The notes under the pieces were generated by a model that worked only from the letters and a program-made list of their open reading frames with translations, did no database searches and was not told the DNA's origin. The translations under genes were made by a program, and so were the position numbers. Shown piece after piece: positions 9,094 through 17,438 of a stretch of 64,000 nucleotides of DNA. Source of the DNA: Gp13-AA77 sp035946575 (GTDB taxonomy: Bacteria > Acidobacteriota > Terriglobia > UBA7540); contig DASYZG010000080.1 of NCBI GenBank assembly GCA_035946575.1, forward strand, positions 1-64,000, given 5' to 3'. Position 1 is the first letter of the stretch, and each line of letters starts with the position of its first letter.

Positions 9094-9173
9094 GATTTCG
9101 TCCTTGGTCCGTTGTCAGTCGTCAGTCCTCCGTGGCGATCCGAAGCAACAACAGACCACGGACAACTGACAGG

Positions 9174-9953
9174 TCAAAGAATTCGAGCTTCGTTCTTTAG
9201 TTTATCCACCAGCTTCGCCGCGATGTCCTTGCCGCTGCCCTCAAAAAACTCCGTGTTGGCGCGTTTCTCCGGCACGTAGACGCGCGTGATCCTCTGCTTC
9301 GGCGCAAGATCGCCGGCCAAGAGTCCGAGGTCAGCCAGGCTGAGCTTCTTGAGCGGCTTATTCTTGGCCGCCATGATCCCTTTAAGCGTGGCGTAGCGCG
9401 GCTTGTTGATTCCCGACTGGATCGTGAGCAGGGCGGGCAGCGGCAACTCGATGAACTGGAAGAATCCCGCCTCGAGCTCGCGCTTCACTTTGATCGCGCC
9501 ACCCTGGACCTCGATAGCCATGATGATCGTCGAGTGCGGCAGATCCAGCAGCTCCGCAAGGATCACGCCGGTCTGAGCCGCGCCGAAATCGTCGGACTGG
9601 AGTCCGGTCACGATGAGATCGGGCTTCTCAGTTTCGAGCGCCCTGGCCATGACGCGCGCTACGCCGAAGGAGTCAAGGCCCGCAAACGCGGGGTCGTCCA
9701 GATGCAGCGCCCGGTCCGCACCCTTGGCCAGGGCTTCCTTGATGGCTTGCTGCGCGCGGGCGGGTCCGAGCGAGCACACCACCACCTCGCCACCCTGCGA
9801 TTCCTTCAGGCGCAGCGCTTCTTCGAGCGCGTAAATGTCGGGCTCGTTGACCTCGAAACTGATGTCGGTTTCCTGGATCCACGTTCCGGCGGGATTCAGC
9901 CTCAGGAGCGAATCGCGGGCGGGCACTTGTTTGAGGCAGACAACGATTTTCAT
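9174..9953 (-). CDS. etfB: Electron transfer flavoprotein subunit beta
   Basis: This encodes 259 residues beginning MKIVVCLKQVPARDS, the typical EtfB start. The AMP-binding region with DLIVTGLQSDDFGAAQTG (about residues 110-130) and the recognition segment IELPLPALLTIQSGINKPRY (about 165-190) are present. It is the partner of EtfA encoded just downstream, so the pair forms one flavoprotein carrying electrons from beta-oxidation-type dehydrogenases. The fatty-acid synthesis genes lie upstream on the same strand, about 180 bases away, and may be read into this pair. No strong ribosome-binding site is visible before the ATG. Confidence 0.96.
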   Translation of the reverse strand: MKIVVCLKQVPARDSLLRLNPAGTWIQETDISFEVNEPDIYALEEALRLKESQGGEVVVCSLGPARAQQAIKEALAKGADRALHLDDPAFAGLDSFGVARVMARALETEKPDLIVTGLQSDDFGAAQTGVILAELLDLPHSTIIMAIEVQGGAIKVKRELEAGFFQFIELPLPALLTIQSGINKPRYATLKGIMAAKNKPLKKLSLADLGLLAGDLAPKQRITRVYVPEKRANTEFFEGSGKDIAAKLVDKLKNEARIL

Positions 9954-10131
9954 GGGATCAACTCACGTGGATTTCAGGGGCGAGTTTCGGCCAGTCGGTG
10001 TCGCTCTGTTTACAGGCGGCGTGACGCCTTTCGCCCCCAATTCAAGTGAACTCCAGATGTTCCCCGGATGATGTGCCGGCCATCACAGTTGCCGGAGAGG
10101 CTCAGGAGGGCATTGCCGGTCACTGCTGCCC

Positions 10132-11373
10132 TTAACCTTCGTACCTCTTGAACAACAGCGCGGCATTTGTGCCCCCGAACCCGAACGAGTTGGAGAGCGC
10201 GTATTCAAACGACGCCTGCCGCGCCTGGTTTGGCACGTAATCGAGATCGCATTCCGGGTCCGGACTCTCGAGATTGATCGTCGGTGGAACCCACTGCTCA
10301 CGCAGCGCCAGGGCCGTGAATCCAGCCTCGAGTCCGCCGGCACCGCCCAGTAGATGGCCCGTCATCGACTTGGTCGAGCTGATCGGGAAGCTCGCGGCGC
10401 GTCCGCCGAACACTTTCTTGATCGCCATGGTTTCCAGCCGATCGTTGTACGGCGTCGAGGTGCCGTGCGCGTTGATGTAGCCGACTTGCTCCGGTTGGAT
10501 GCCGGCGTCACAGATCGCATTCTGCATCACGCGCGCTCCCCCGCTCGCGGTCTCGTCGGGCGCCGTGATGTGATACGCGTCGCCGGACATACCATAACCC
10601 ACCATCTCTGCCACAATGGGCGCGCCGCGCTTAATCGCCAGGCCCATCTCCTCCAGAATCAGGATGCCGGAGCCTTCACCGACCACGAACCCGTCGCGCT
10701 CGCGATCGAAGGGCCGGCTAGCCTTTTCGGGCTGATGGTTGCGCGTCGAAAGGGCGCGCATGGAAGCGAATCCGCCGACGCCCATCGGCGTAATGGCCGC
10801 CTCAGCGCCGCCGCAGATCATAGCGTCAGCGTCGCCGCGGGCGATCAGGCGGAACGATTCTCCCACCGCGTGCGCGCTCGCCGAGCAGGCCGTGGCGGTA
10901 GCGGAGTTCGGTCCCTTGGCGCCCCAGCGGATGGAAACGAATCCGGCGGCCAGATTGATAATGGTGGCGGGAATGAAGAAGGGGGAGATGCGGCGGGGTC
11001 CGCCTTCCAGAAGCGCGCGGTGCTCGCGCTCAATGACGTCGAAGCCGCCGATGCCCGAGCCGATGAAGACGCCGGTGCGGTTCGCGACTTCAGGCGTTAT
11101 GGCAAGCTCCGAGGCCTTCATCGCAAATTCCGTGGCGGCTAGCGCCAACTGGATGAATCGGCCCATCTTCTTCAGTTCTTTCTTTTCCACGAACTGAAAG
11201 GGGTCGAAGTTCTTGACCTCGGCGGCGATGGTGGTGGAAAAACCCGTGGTGTCAAAGTGGGTGATGGGAGCCACACCACTGCGCCCGGCCAGGAGGTTCT
11301 TCCAGGTCTCTTCGGTGCCGATACCAACCGGGCTGACCAGACCGACGCCGGTCACCACAACTCTTCGAGCCAA
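10132..11373 (-). CDS. fabF: Beta-ketoacyl-ACP synthase II
   Basis: This encodes 413 residues. The catalytic Cys-His-His set is visible: TACSASAHAVGE (Cys near 165), NAHGTSTPYND (His near 305) and STKSMTGHLLGGAGG (His near 340). The enzyme elongates acyl-ACP by condensation with malonyl-ACP in the cytosol. The start codon is TTG, chosen because GGAGGAGG sits four bases upstream and translation then begins ARRVVVTGVGLVSPVG, the normal FabF start. It is the third gene of fabG-acpP-fabF, 33 bases after acpP, so it is probably coordinated with fatty-acid synthesis. Confidence 0.97.
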   Translation of the reverse strand: MARRVVVTGVGLVSPVGIGTEETWKNLLAGRSGVAPITHFDTTGFSTTIAAEVKNFDPFQFVEKKELKKMGRFIQLALAATEFAMKASELAITPEVANRTGVFIGSGIGGFDVIEREHRALLEGGPRRISPFFIPATIINLAAGFVSIRWGAKGPNSATATACSASAHAVGESFRLIARGDADAMICGGAEAAITPMGVGGFASMRALSTRNHQPEKASRPFDRERDGFVVGEGSGILILEEMGLAIKRGAPIVAEMVGYGMSGDAYHITAPDETASGGARVMQNAICDAGIQPEQVGYINAHGTSTPYNDRLETMAIKKVFGGRAASFPISSTKSMTGHLLGGAGGLEAGFTALALREQWVPPTINLESPDPECDLDYVPNQARQASFEYALSNSFGFGGTNAALLFKRYEG

Positions 11374-11406
11374 TGCCTCCTCCTTAGCTGGCGGCGGCGC
11401 CGCCGC

Positions 11407-11655
11407 TCACTCCTTCGGGGGCTTGGCGTGAGCCGTGATGTAATCCACGGCGTCTTTAACGGTCTGGATTTTTTCGGCGTCCTCGTCGGGAATCTCGATT
11501 TCGAAGGCTTCCTCGAAGGTCATCACCAGCTCGACGATGTCGAGCGAGTCGGCCCCCAGATCGTCGATGAAATGCGCGCTGGGCGTAACCTCGGATTCCT
11601 CCACTCCGAGTTGCTCCACAATGATCTGCTTTACCTTTTCCTCAATGGAAGGCAT
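11407..11655 (-). CDS. acpP: Acyl carrier protein
   Basis: This encodes 82 residues starting MPSIEEKVKQIIVEQLG. The phosphopantetheine attachment serine is in GADSLDIVEL (Ser near 40), in the acidic helix II that contacts partner enzymes. The start at 11655 was chosen over an in-frame ATG 15 bases earlier because GGAGGAGG ends six bases before it. It carries growing acyl chains between FabG, FabF and other enzymes. It sits between fabG and fabF in the same operon; the 182-base gap to fabG holds an imperfect inverted repeat. Confidence 0.97.
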   Translation of the reverse strand: MPSIEEKVKQIIVEQLGVEESEVTPSAHFIDDLGADSLDIVELVMTFEEAFEIEIPDEDAEKIQTVKDAVDYITAHAKPPKE

Positions 11656-11837
11656 CAGGGCCTCCTCCAATTCCGCTTAAGATTGGCGTTCCTCTCAGAG
11701 AAGTCAGGAGTCAGAATACCCAATCTCTCCGCGTTTCGCGGCAAGAGGGCCTCTGGCTCTGAGGTACCCAACCGTAACCCCCGGGATCTCTGACTTCCGG
11801 CTTCCGACTTCTGGCTGCTAGCTCCTGACTGCTTCTC

Positions 11838-12581
11838 TCATGCCATGAACATCCCGCCGTTCACGTTCAGCACGTGACCCGTAATATAGGCCGCGTCATC
11901 CGATGCCAGAAACCTCACCGCCAGCGCGATCTCGCGATCGGTTCCCATGCGGCCGAGCGGGACGAAACTTAGAATCTTCTGACGGACTTCAGCCGGCAGC
12001 GCCTGAGTCATGGCGGTATCCACGAAGCCCGGCGCCACCGCGTTCACAGTTATGCTGCGGCTCGCGACCTCGGCAGCCACTGCCTTGGTCAGCCCGATCA
12101 GTCCGGCCTTGGAAGCGACGTAATTCGCCTGGCCCGGGTTACCCGTCTGCCCCACGACCGAACTTATATTGATGATCCTGCCCGCCCGGCGGCGCACCAT
12201 GCCGGGCAAAACCAGACGGATACAATGATAAGCGCCTTCGAGGTTCGTGCGCAGAACTTCTTCCCAGTCTGCAGGCTTCATCCGCAGGAGCAGGTTGTCG
12301 CGCGTTATGCCGGCGTTGTTTACCAGGATATCGATATGCTGCCAGGCTTCTTGCACTTTGCGGACCGCATCCTTAACCGAGTCGCTGCTGGCGACGTCCA
12401 GCGCCACCGGCAAAGCCCTGCGGCCCAGCGCCTCCACCTCCTGCGCAACTCCTGCCAGCTTCTCACGATTGCGCGCGCCCAAGACCACGTCCGCGCCCGC
12501 CTCAGCCAGAACCAGCGCGCAAGCGCGCCCGATCCCCTGCGAGGCTCCGGTAATAAGGGCTACCCGACCTTCAAAGCTCAC
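11838..12581 (-). CDS. fabG: 3-oxoacyl-ACP reductase
   Basis: This encodes 247 residues. The NADPH-binding motif GASQGIG is near residue 13, NNAG near 88, the catalytic Ser near 140 and Tyr-Lys in YVASK near 153-157, so the SDR tetrad is complete. The ending ITGHVLNVNGGMFM is typical of FabG. The start is GTG at 12581, seven bases after GGAG; the frame extends 24 codons further upstream but that part reads through a repeat element. It reduces 3-oxoacyl-ACP in fatty-acid elongation and leads the fabG-acpP-fabF operon, preceded by a leader of about 220 bases. Confidence 0.95.
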   Translation of the reverse strand: MSFEGRVALITGASQGIGRACALVLAEAGADVVLGARNREKLAGVAQEVEALGRRALPVALDVASSDSVKDAVRKVQEAWQHIDILVNNAGITRDNLLLRMKPADWEEVLRTNLEGAYHCIRLVLPGMVRRRAGRIINISSVVGQTGNPGQANYVASKAGLIGLTKAVAAEVASRSITVNAVAPGFVDTAMTQALPAEVRQKILSFVPLGRMGTDREIALAVRFLASDDAAYITGHVLNVNGGMFMA

Positions 12582-12604
12582 TTTACGGCTCCAAAAACTG
12601 CTTA

Positions 12605-12692
12605 GGTCCTTTGTTTTGAGAAAGATCGTGGGACTTACCCGTAGACCTCGCACGCCGGTCCTTTGTTTTCAACAACATCGTGGGACTTACCT
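12605..12692 (-). repeat. Tandem direct repeat in the fabG leader
   Basis: Two copies of a 36-base sequence lie at 12605-12640 and 12657-12692, with a 52-base period and about five mismatches. On the minus strand each begins GGTAAGTCCCACGAT and ends AAAACAAAGGACC. They fall between a predicted promoter and fabG, so they would be in the transcribed leader. They could be an operator, a structured RNA element or a dispersed intergenic repeat. Confidence 0.8.
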
Positions 12693-12718
12693 TCATTTTT
12701 GATTTCTTTGTAGTTTTT

Positions 12719-12748
12719 AGGGCCGGTTTTGACGCTCGACCGGGCCCT
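12719..12748 (-). other. Hairpin in the fabG leader
   Basis: AGGGCCGGT at 12719-12727 pairs with ACCGGGCCCT at 12739-12748 apart from one bulged base, enclosing an 11-base loop. On the minus strand it is followed by A residues rather than U residues, so it is not an intrinsic terminator of the fab transcript. It may fold in the leader. Confidence 0.5.
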
Positions 12749-12807
12749 TAACGGGTACTGACTCCCCCGGGGTGAGAGGCGTACGGGGGTACAAACTATC
12801 AATTTTC

Positions 12808-12837
12808 ATGCTATCGGCGCGATTCCCGGATTGTCAA
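12808..12837 (-). promoter_or_regulatory. Predicted promoter of the fabG-acpP-fabF operon
   Basis: On the minus strand TTGACA (12832-12837) is followed after 18 bases by TAGCAT (12808-12813). The -35 is perfect and the -10 matches at four of six positions. Transcription would begin near 12800 and give a leader of about 220 bases before fabG. Confidence 0.6.
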
Positions 12838-12886
12838 GACGCAGCCTCCCGGGAGCGGCCTTGACCTCGCGTTCGGCGTCCGGCAG

Positions 12887-12908
12887 AGGGCGGCCGCTAG
12901 GCCGCCCT
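12887..12908 (-). terminator. GC-rich hairpin behind the Gfo/Idh gene
   Basis: AGGGCGGCC at 12887-12895 and GGCCGCCCT at 12900-12908 form a perfect nine-pair stem with a four-base loop, 17 bases past the stop codon of the oxidoreductase gene. There is no U tract, so it is at best a weak or factor-assisted terminator or an RNA-stabilising stem. Confidence 0.4.
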
Positions 12909-12924
12909 TAACTGGATAGTACTC

Positions 12925-14307
12925 TCACGACATGTTAACGTCCACGCTCCCGTGCGAGCCTGTCAACTCGTTCTTTTCCGCGTTCCAGAAGACCCGCTGC
13001 TTCTGGCGGTAAGAGATATTTGCCATGTGACAGGCCACCGCCGTGCCGCAGCCGAAATCGACGTTTTCGATCGGCTGCGTGCGGTTGCGCACCGCCTCGA
13101 AGAAGTTGCGCATGTGGTCGAGCGTGCCCTCGGCGGTCTGGCGGAAATTCGTGGGTGGAGTCGTCTCCTGGCGGCAGCCGCCGTAGTCCGACGTAGAATC
13201 GTTCTTGTGGGCTGCGATGAACTGCTGCTTCAGGTCGCGCGGCCAGCTCTCGATCGGATACTGGTACTCCCAGCACTCGTGGTAAGGCTTCAGGCTGGCG
13301 GACTCCTCGGTCAGCACCACCGTGCCCTTGTCGCCCATGAAGCGGACGATCTCGCCGCCGTCCCAATTTGTCACCAGGTTGGCGAGCACCACCACCTGGA
13401 ACTTGCCGTAGTCATAGAGCGTGTTGTGGATATCGGGCACGTCGCGGTCGCCCTTCCAGTGATAAATGCCTCCATAGGCTACAGCGCTAAGCGGATACTG
13501 GACGTTCATGAGGTAGTGAACGCGTGAGAGCAGGTGGACGTACTCGTCGCCGGCGATGCCCGTCCCGTAGTCCCACCAGTTGCGGAACTGGAAGAAGCGG
13601 GCGGCGTCGAAGGGGCGCTTGTCGGGGATGTTCTCCTGGTAGCGGTCCCAATCGATCGTCTGCGGCGACGCGTCGGGCGGAATGGGATACTTCCAGGCGC
13701 CGATAGGATCAGGACGGTAGATCTCGCACTGGACGTTGTAAATCGTCCCGATCTCGCCGGCGTCCACCCAGCCCTTGCCCTTCTGTGTGGACTGCATGCT
13801 CAGGCTCTGGCTGCCCACCTGGACCACGCGGCCGGTGTCCTTCGACACCTGCACCATTTCGAGCGCCTGTGGGATGGTGTGCGTCATGGGCTTCTCGCAA
13901 TAGACGTCCTTGCCGGCTTTCATGGCGGCGATGGCGACCGGCTGGTGCCAGTGATCGGAGGTGCCGACGAGCACCGCGTCAATGTCCTTGCGATCCAGCA
14001 CCTGCCGATAATCTCTCGTCACCGCAACACCGGGCTTGATCTCCTGGGCGCGGCGCAGGTGCCCATCGTAAAGATCGCAGACCATGACCACGTTGGCGCC
14101 CGCGTCGATGGCGGTCTGCATGTCTTCGAGACCGCGGATGCCGGCGCCGATCACGCCCATGGTGATTTTGTCACTCGGCGCCACGGGACGCCGCGGCGGC
14201 TCCGCGCTCAATGTACGTCCGGCAGCAGCGAGTCCGGCGGCTGCTGCGGCGCCTCCCACCGATCGTTCCATGAACTCCCGCCGCGAAATGCGGTTTCTTC
14301 GTCTCAT
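12925..14307 (-). CDS. Tat-exported Gfo/Idh/MocA family oxidoreductase
   Basis: This encodes 460 residues from the ATG at 14307, which follows GGGAG by seven bases. The N-terminus carries a twin-arginine signal (SRREFMERSVGG), so the folded protein with its nucleotide is exported. The NAD(P)-binding Rossmann motif is GVIGAGIRG (about residue 50), and EKPMTHTIPQALEMV near 140-155 has the conserved EKP. The C-terminal half is the substrate domain of this sugar-dehydrogenase-like family. Likely substrates are sugars or cyclitols, possibly with glycosidase activity through tightly bound NAD, as in the GH109-type relatives. It is transcribed alone. Confidence 0.88.
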   Translation of the reverse strand: MRRRNRISRREFMERSVGGAAAAAGLAAAGRTLSAEPPRRPVAPSDKITMGVIGAGIRGLEDMQTAIDAGANVVMVCDLYDGHLRRAQEIKPGVAVTRDYRQVLDRKDIDAVLVGTSDHWHQPVAIAAMKAGKDVYCEKPMTHTIPQALEMVQVSKDTGRVVQVGSQSLSMQSTQKGKGWVDAGEIGTIYNVQCEIYRPDPIGAWKYPIPPDASPQTIDWDRYQENIPDKRPFDAARFFQFRNWWDYGTGIAGDEYVHLLSRVHYLMNVQYPLSAVAYGGIYHWKGDRDVPDIHNTLYDYGKFQVVVLANLVTNWDGGEIVRFMGDKGTVVLTEESASLKPYHECWEYQYPIESWPRDLKQQFIAAHKNDSTSDYGGCRQETTPPTNFRQTAEGTLDHMRNFFEAVRNRTQPIENVDFGCGTAVACHMANISYRQKQRVFWNAEKNELTGSHGSVDVNMS

Positions 14308-14392
14308 AACGGTCTCCCTTCGTTGAAAAGCATATTTGCCGCCCTCTCTCGGAACCCCAAATGATACCGCACTGCCTCTTTCGATTCCGCAA

Positions 14393-15391
14393 TTACTGCG
14401 TTCGGCCGGATTCGACCGGGTAAGGGCCTTCCGAGAACTCCTCAGCGTGGTACCCCTTCGACCCCACGATCTGCGCCAGGCGGCCGCGCAGATCGTCTCC
14501 GGCGCGCAGGCGTTCAATCGCATGTGCAAAGTCGTAGCGCGGTCGCCAACCCAGTTCTCCGCGGGCGCGCTCGTTCACGTATACACGGTCGATGGCCGGC
14601 AGCATGCGCCAGCCACGGCGCCGGTACTCTATCTCATATCCCGGCACGCGCCTTGCCACCACGCGCGGCGCATCGAGCCGCAGGTCCGCGAGGTCCCCGG
14701 GCAAGAAGGGCGTGGTCGCGCTGATGATATAGCGTCCGAAACCGATGGCTCGCGCGCGTTCGGCCGCCGCGAGGTGAGCGCCGACGGCGTCCTCCAGGTC
14801 GACACGACGGTAAAGGTACTCGTTGGCCTTGAGATTCTCGTCCGGGTAAGACTCCCGCATCATTCTATTGTCGTCCTCCTCGGGGAAGAAACGCGATGTT
14901 CGCAGAATGAGGCAGGGGAGCCCGTGCTTGCGGTGAAAGAGCCGGCAAAGATCCTCGGCCGCGGCCTTGGTGACGCCATAGATGTTCCTGGGAACAGGCG
15001 TGACGTCCTCCGTGACCCACACCGCGGCTCCTCCGGGCGGCGGCACGAGCGCGTCGCCGAAGACGCTGGTCGTGCTGGTAAAGATGAAGGAACCCACGCC
15101 GGCCGCGACTGCTTCCTCGAGGAGATTGAGCGTGCCGGTGATGTTGGTGTCAACGAAGCTCTGCGCGCGATGCGTGACCACGTGCGGCTTGTGCAGCGTG
15201 GCCGGGTGGAAGACAGTCTGCACGCCCTTCATGCAATCCCGCACGAAGTCGCGGTCTACGATGGAGCCGACACGGGCCGTAAACGGAGAGTCCAGGATGT
15301 CGAGCCCGACCACGTCTTCACCCTGACTCTGCAGGGTGCGGACCAGCCCCTCGCCAAGATGTCCCGCGCTTCCTGAAACCAGGATTCTCAT
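14393..15391 (-). CDS. NAD-dependent epimerase/dehydratase
   Basis: This encodes 332 residues from MRILVSGSAGHLGEG, which places the GxxGxxG Rossmann motif at the start as is usual; an ATG four codons upstream is an alternative. The catalytic Tyr-Lys is in YGVTK near residue 140 and the TSTTSVFG stretch supplies the Ser/Thr. It belongs to the extended SDR group acting on nucleotide sugars or related compounds in the cytosol. It follows the pterin operon on the same strand after a 121-base gap that contains an inverted repeat, so co-transcription is uncertain. The substrate is unknown. Confidence 0.85.
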   Translation of the reverse strand: MRILVSGSAGHLGEGLVRTLQSQGEDVVGLDILDSPFTARVGSIVDRDFVRDCMKGVQTVFHPATLHKPHVVTHRAQSFVDTNITGTLNLLEEAVAAGVGSFIFTSTTSVFGDALVPPPGGAAVWVTEDVTPVPRNIYGVTKAAAEDLCRLFHRKHGLPCLILRTSRFFPEEDDNRMMRESYPDENLKANEYLYRRVDLEDAVGAHLAAAERARAIGFGRYIISATTPFLPGDLADLRLDAPRVVARRVPGYEIEYRRRGWRMLPAIDRVYVNERARGELGWRPRYDFAHAIERLRAGDDLRGRLAQIVGSKGYHAEEFSEGPYPVESGRTQ

Positions 15392-15434
15392 GCTGGGTTC
15401 CATACGGGCGGCTCTTGTGGCCGCCCCGGGTGTG

Positions 15435-15516
15435 GTAGCGGCGGTCCCATGACTGCCGACTAAGAAGACCGCGCCCCAGCACCCACGTAAACCCGGCGGT
15501 CATAGACCGCCGCTAC
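15435..15516. repeat. Inverted repeat (GTAGCGGCGGTC element) abutting the SDR stop codon
   Basis: GTAGCGGCGGTCCCATGAC at 15435-15453 is matched in inverted orientation by GTCATAGACCGCCGCTAC at 15499-15516, with one extra base. The TAG stop of the SDR gene (15513-15515 on the minus strand) lies inside the right arm. Related GTAGCGGCG words occur at 53876 and 58694, so this is a dispersed REP-like family. Confidence 0.75.
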
Positions 15517-16274
15517 AGCGCGCCGCCGGATGGCGTGACCACGATCTCGCCAACCGTGGCCCGCCGCGGCACGAGCAGCGCCGTGAGCACAGCCTGAGCC
15601 ACGTCCTCCGGCTGCACCAGCCGTTCGCGATCCACGGGAAAACCGAATGCCCGGACCAGACGCGTGTTGGTAGCGCCAGGCAGAATCGCGCTGACGCGGA
15701 TTCCCTTGGAACGGAGCTCCTCCGCGAGCACGCGCGTGAGTCCGAGCGCGCCGAACTTCGCGGCAGTGTAAGCGGAGCACTGCGCAAAAGCGTGACGGCT
15801 CGAGATCGAAAGGATGTTCACCACCTGGCCCTCGGTCTTGACGAGCAGTGCCAGGGCAGCGCGCGTGGCCAGAAACACGGACGTCAGATTGGCATCGAGG
15901 TTCAGCCGCCAGTCGCCGATCGTGGTGCGCTCGAAGGGCTTGTAGGTGAAGGTGCCGGCGCTGTTCACGAGCGCGTCCAGGCGGCCGCATCGATGTGCGA
16001 GTTCGCGAAATGCGCGAAGGGCCTGCGCCTCCCGGGTCATGTCGGCGCGGATCGCCAGCGCGCCGTCGAGGGTCTTGCCAGCCCTGTTCAATCGCTCGGC
16101 GCTGCGCGCGATGATCGCTACCGTCGCCCCGGCGCGCGCGGCAGCCTGGGCGATGGCGAACCCGATGCCTCCGCTTCCACCCACCACGGCAACGACTTTC
16201 CCTGCCAGGCCCGGCTCGTTTGATCGACGTTCAGTTGAGGGCGGCGGTTCGGTTTGGGGCCCGGCGGTCTTCAT
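15513..16274 (-). CDS. Short-chain dehydrogenase/reductase, possible pterin reductase
   Basis: This encodes 253 residues. The cofactor motif VGGSGGIGFAIA is near residue 31, NSAG near 108, catalytic Ser in ILSISSRH near 155, and YTAAK at about 168-172, so it is a complete classical SDR using NAD(P)H. It starts 28 bases after the folE stop on the same strand. In the animal and some bacterial tetrahydrobiopterin pathways, an SDR (sepiapterin reductase) acts after GTP cyclohydrolase and PTPS, so this enzyme is a candidate for that step. The role is inferred from context only; no sepiapterin-reductase-specific residue can be pointed to. Its stop codon lies in a repeat arm. Confidence 0.85.
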   Translation of the reverse strand: MKTAGPQTEPPPSTERRSNEPGLAGKVVAVVGGSGGIGFAIAQAAARAGATVAIIARSAERLNRAGKTLDGALAIRADMTREAQALRAFRELAHRCGRLDALVNSAGTFTYKPFERTTIGDWRLNLDANLTSVFLATRAALALLVKTEGQVVNILSISSRHAFAQCSAYTAAKFGALGLTRVLAEELRSKGIRVSAILPGATNTRLVRAFGFPVDRERLVQPEDVAQAVLTALLVPRRATVGEIVVTPSGGAL

Positions 16275-16302
16275 CAGGAAACCACGCGACGGGGTTCGCC
16301 GG

Positions 16303-16911
16303 CTATACGATGCCCGGCAGACGGCTGCGAACCAGATTCAGAAACTCATTGCGCGTCTGGGCGTTGTTACGGAAGCTGCCCAGCATGGCGGAGGTCACCG
16401 CTACGGAGTTCTGCTTCTCGACGCCGCGCATGATCATGCACAAGTGACGCGCTTCGACGACCACGCCCACGCCGCGCGGCCGCACCTTCTCCATGATCGT
16501 CTCGGCGATCTGCCTGGTCAGGCGCTCCTGGACCTGCAGACGGCGGGCGAACACGTCCACCAGGCGTGGAATCTTGCTCAAGCCGATGACCTTGCGGTTA
16601 GGCAGATAGGCCACGTGGCAGCGCCCGAAGAAGGGCAACAAGTGATGCTCGCACAGGCTGAAGATTTCGATGTCCCGCACGATCACCATCTCGTCGTAGC
16701 TGACCGAGAACAGCGCGCCGTTCAGGATCTTGTCGGGGTCCTGCTGATAGCCGCTGGTCAGATAGCGCAGCGATTTGGCCACGCGCTTGGGGGTGCGCGC
16801 CAGCCCTTCACGGCCGGTATTCTCGCCGAGCTCGCCCAGAATGCGCTCGACCATCGACTCCACCGCGTCCACGGTGCCGCCTGCCGGCCTGGGACTGTGT
16901 CGCTCCATCAT
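16303..16911 (-). CDS. folE: GTP cyclohydrolase I
   Basis: This encodes 202 residues. Zinc and catalytic residues are visible in SLCEHHLLPFFGRCHVAYLP and EARHLCMIMRGV (Cys, His-His and the second Cys), and RLQVQERLTRQIAETI is the conserved helix. The enzyme opens GTP to 7,8-dihydroneopterin triphosphate, the entry to folate, queuosine-type and biopterin pathways. Its start overlaps the stop of the upstream PTPS gene by four bases, showing translational coupling. The location inside a PTPS-PTPS-folE-SDR operon suggests a dedicated tetrahydropterin pathway besides folate. Confidence 0.97.
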   Translation of the reverse strand: MMERHSPRPAGGTVDAVESMVERILGELGENTGREGLARTPKRVAKSLRYLTSGYQQDPDKILNGALFSVSYDEMVIVRDIEIFSLCEHHLLPFFGRCHVAYLPNRKVIGLSKIPRLVDVFARRLQVQERLTRQIAETIMEKVRPRGVGVVVEARHLCMIMRGVEKQNSVAVTSAMLGSFRNNAQTRNEFLNLVRSRLPGIV

Positions 16912-17438
16912 TCACTCGCTTCCGTCTTGGCGGCCCCGGCTGCGCCTGCCGGTCGCGGCGGAACGCCGTTCTCGGCCTCGTATTCGATGAAATTCCGCGG
17001 CGTTTCCTCGATGCGCACGCGCAGCAGACGCGCGGCCGCTGCCGACTCCTCGCGCCCGGTGTCGTCGGGCTCTTCCTCCGGCTTCACGGACCACACGGGA
17101 AAATTGGGGGCAAGCAGCCGGTAGATTTCGAGACAGAGGTTCTCGGTGGTAGGAACCTGGTCGCGGAAATTGCCGACGTCGAGATTGAGGTGTTTGTGAT
17201 CGAAGCGATCCAGGATCTCACGTTCCACCAGTCGATCGAGCAGTCCGATGTCCATCACCATGCCAGTGCGTGGATTGACCTCGCCGGCCACCGTTACTTC
17301 CAAGGCGTAATCGTGTCCATGCCCGCGCGGATTATTGCACTTGCCATAAAGGCGCGCGTTCGCTTCAGGGCTCAACATCTCGTTATGGAGCCGGTGCGCG
17401 GCCGAAATCCGGTACCGGCGCGTCAACTGAACCATCAC
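16908..17438 (-). CDS. 6-pyruvoyltetrahydropterin synthase-like protein, long form
   Basis: This encodes 176 residues. Zinc ligands are in ISAAHRLHN and GHGHDY; the catalytic Cys is in GKCNNPRGHGH, the Asp-His pair in FDHKHLNLDV and the late Glu in VRIEET. GKCNNPxGHGH is the pattern of eukaryote-type PTPS rather than the CxxxHGH spacing of QueD. A 20-residue acidic insert (about 125-145) and an Ala-rich C-terminal tail make it longer than the usual 120-140. It would convert dihydroneopterin triphosphate to a pyruvoyl- or carboxy-tetrahydropterin. It overlaps both neighbours by four bases. Confidence 0.9.
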   Translation of the reverse strand: MMVQLTRRYRISAAHRLHNEMLSPEANARLYGKCNNPRGHGHDYALEVTVAGEVNPRTGMVMDIGLLDRLVEREILDRFDHKHLNLDVGNFRDQVPTTENLCLEIYRLLAPNFPVWSVKPEEEPDDTGREESAAAARLLRVRIEETPRNFIEYEAENGVPPRPAGAAGAAKTEASE

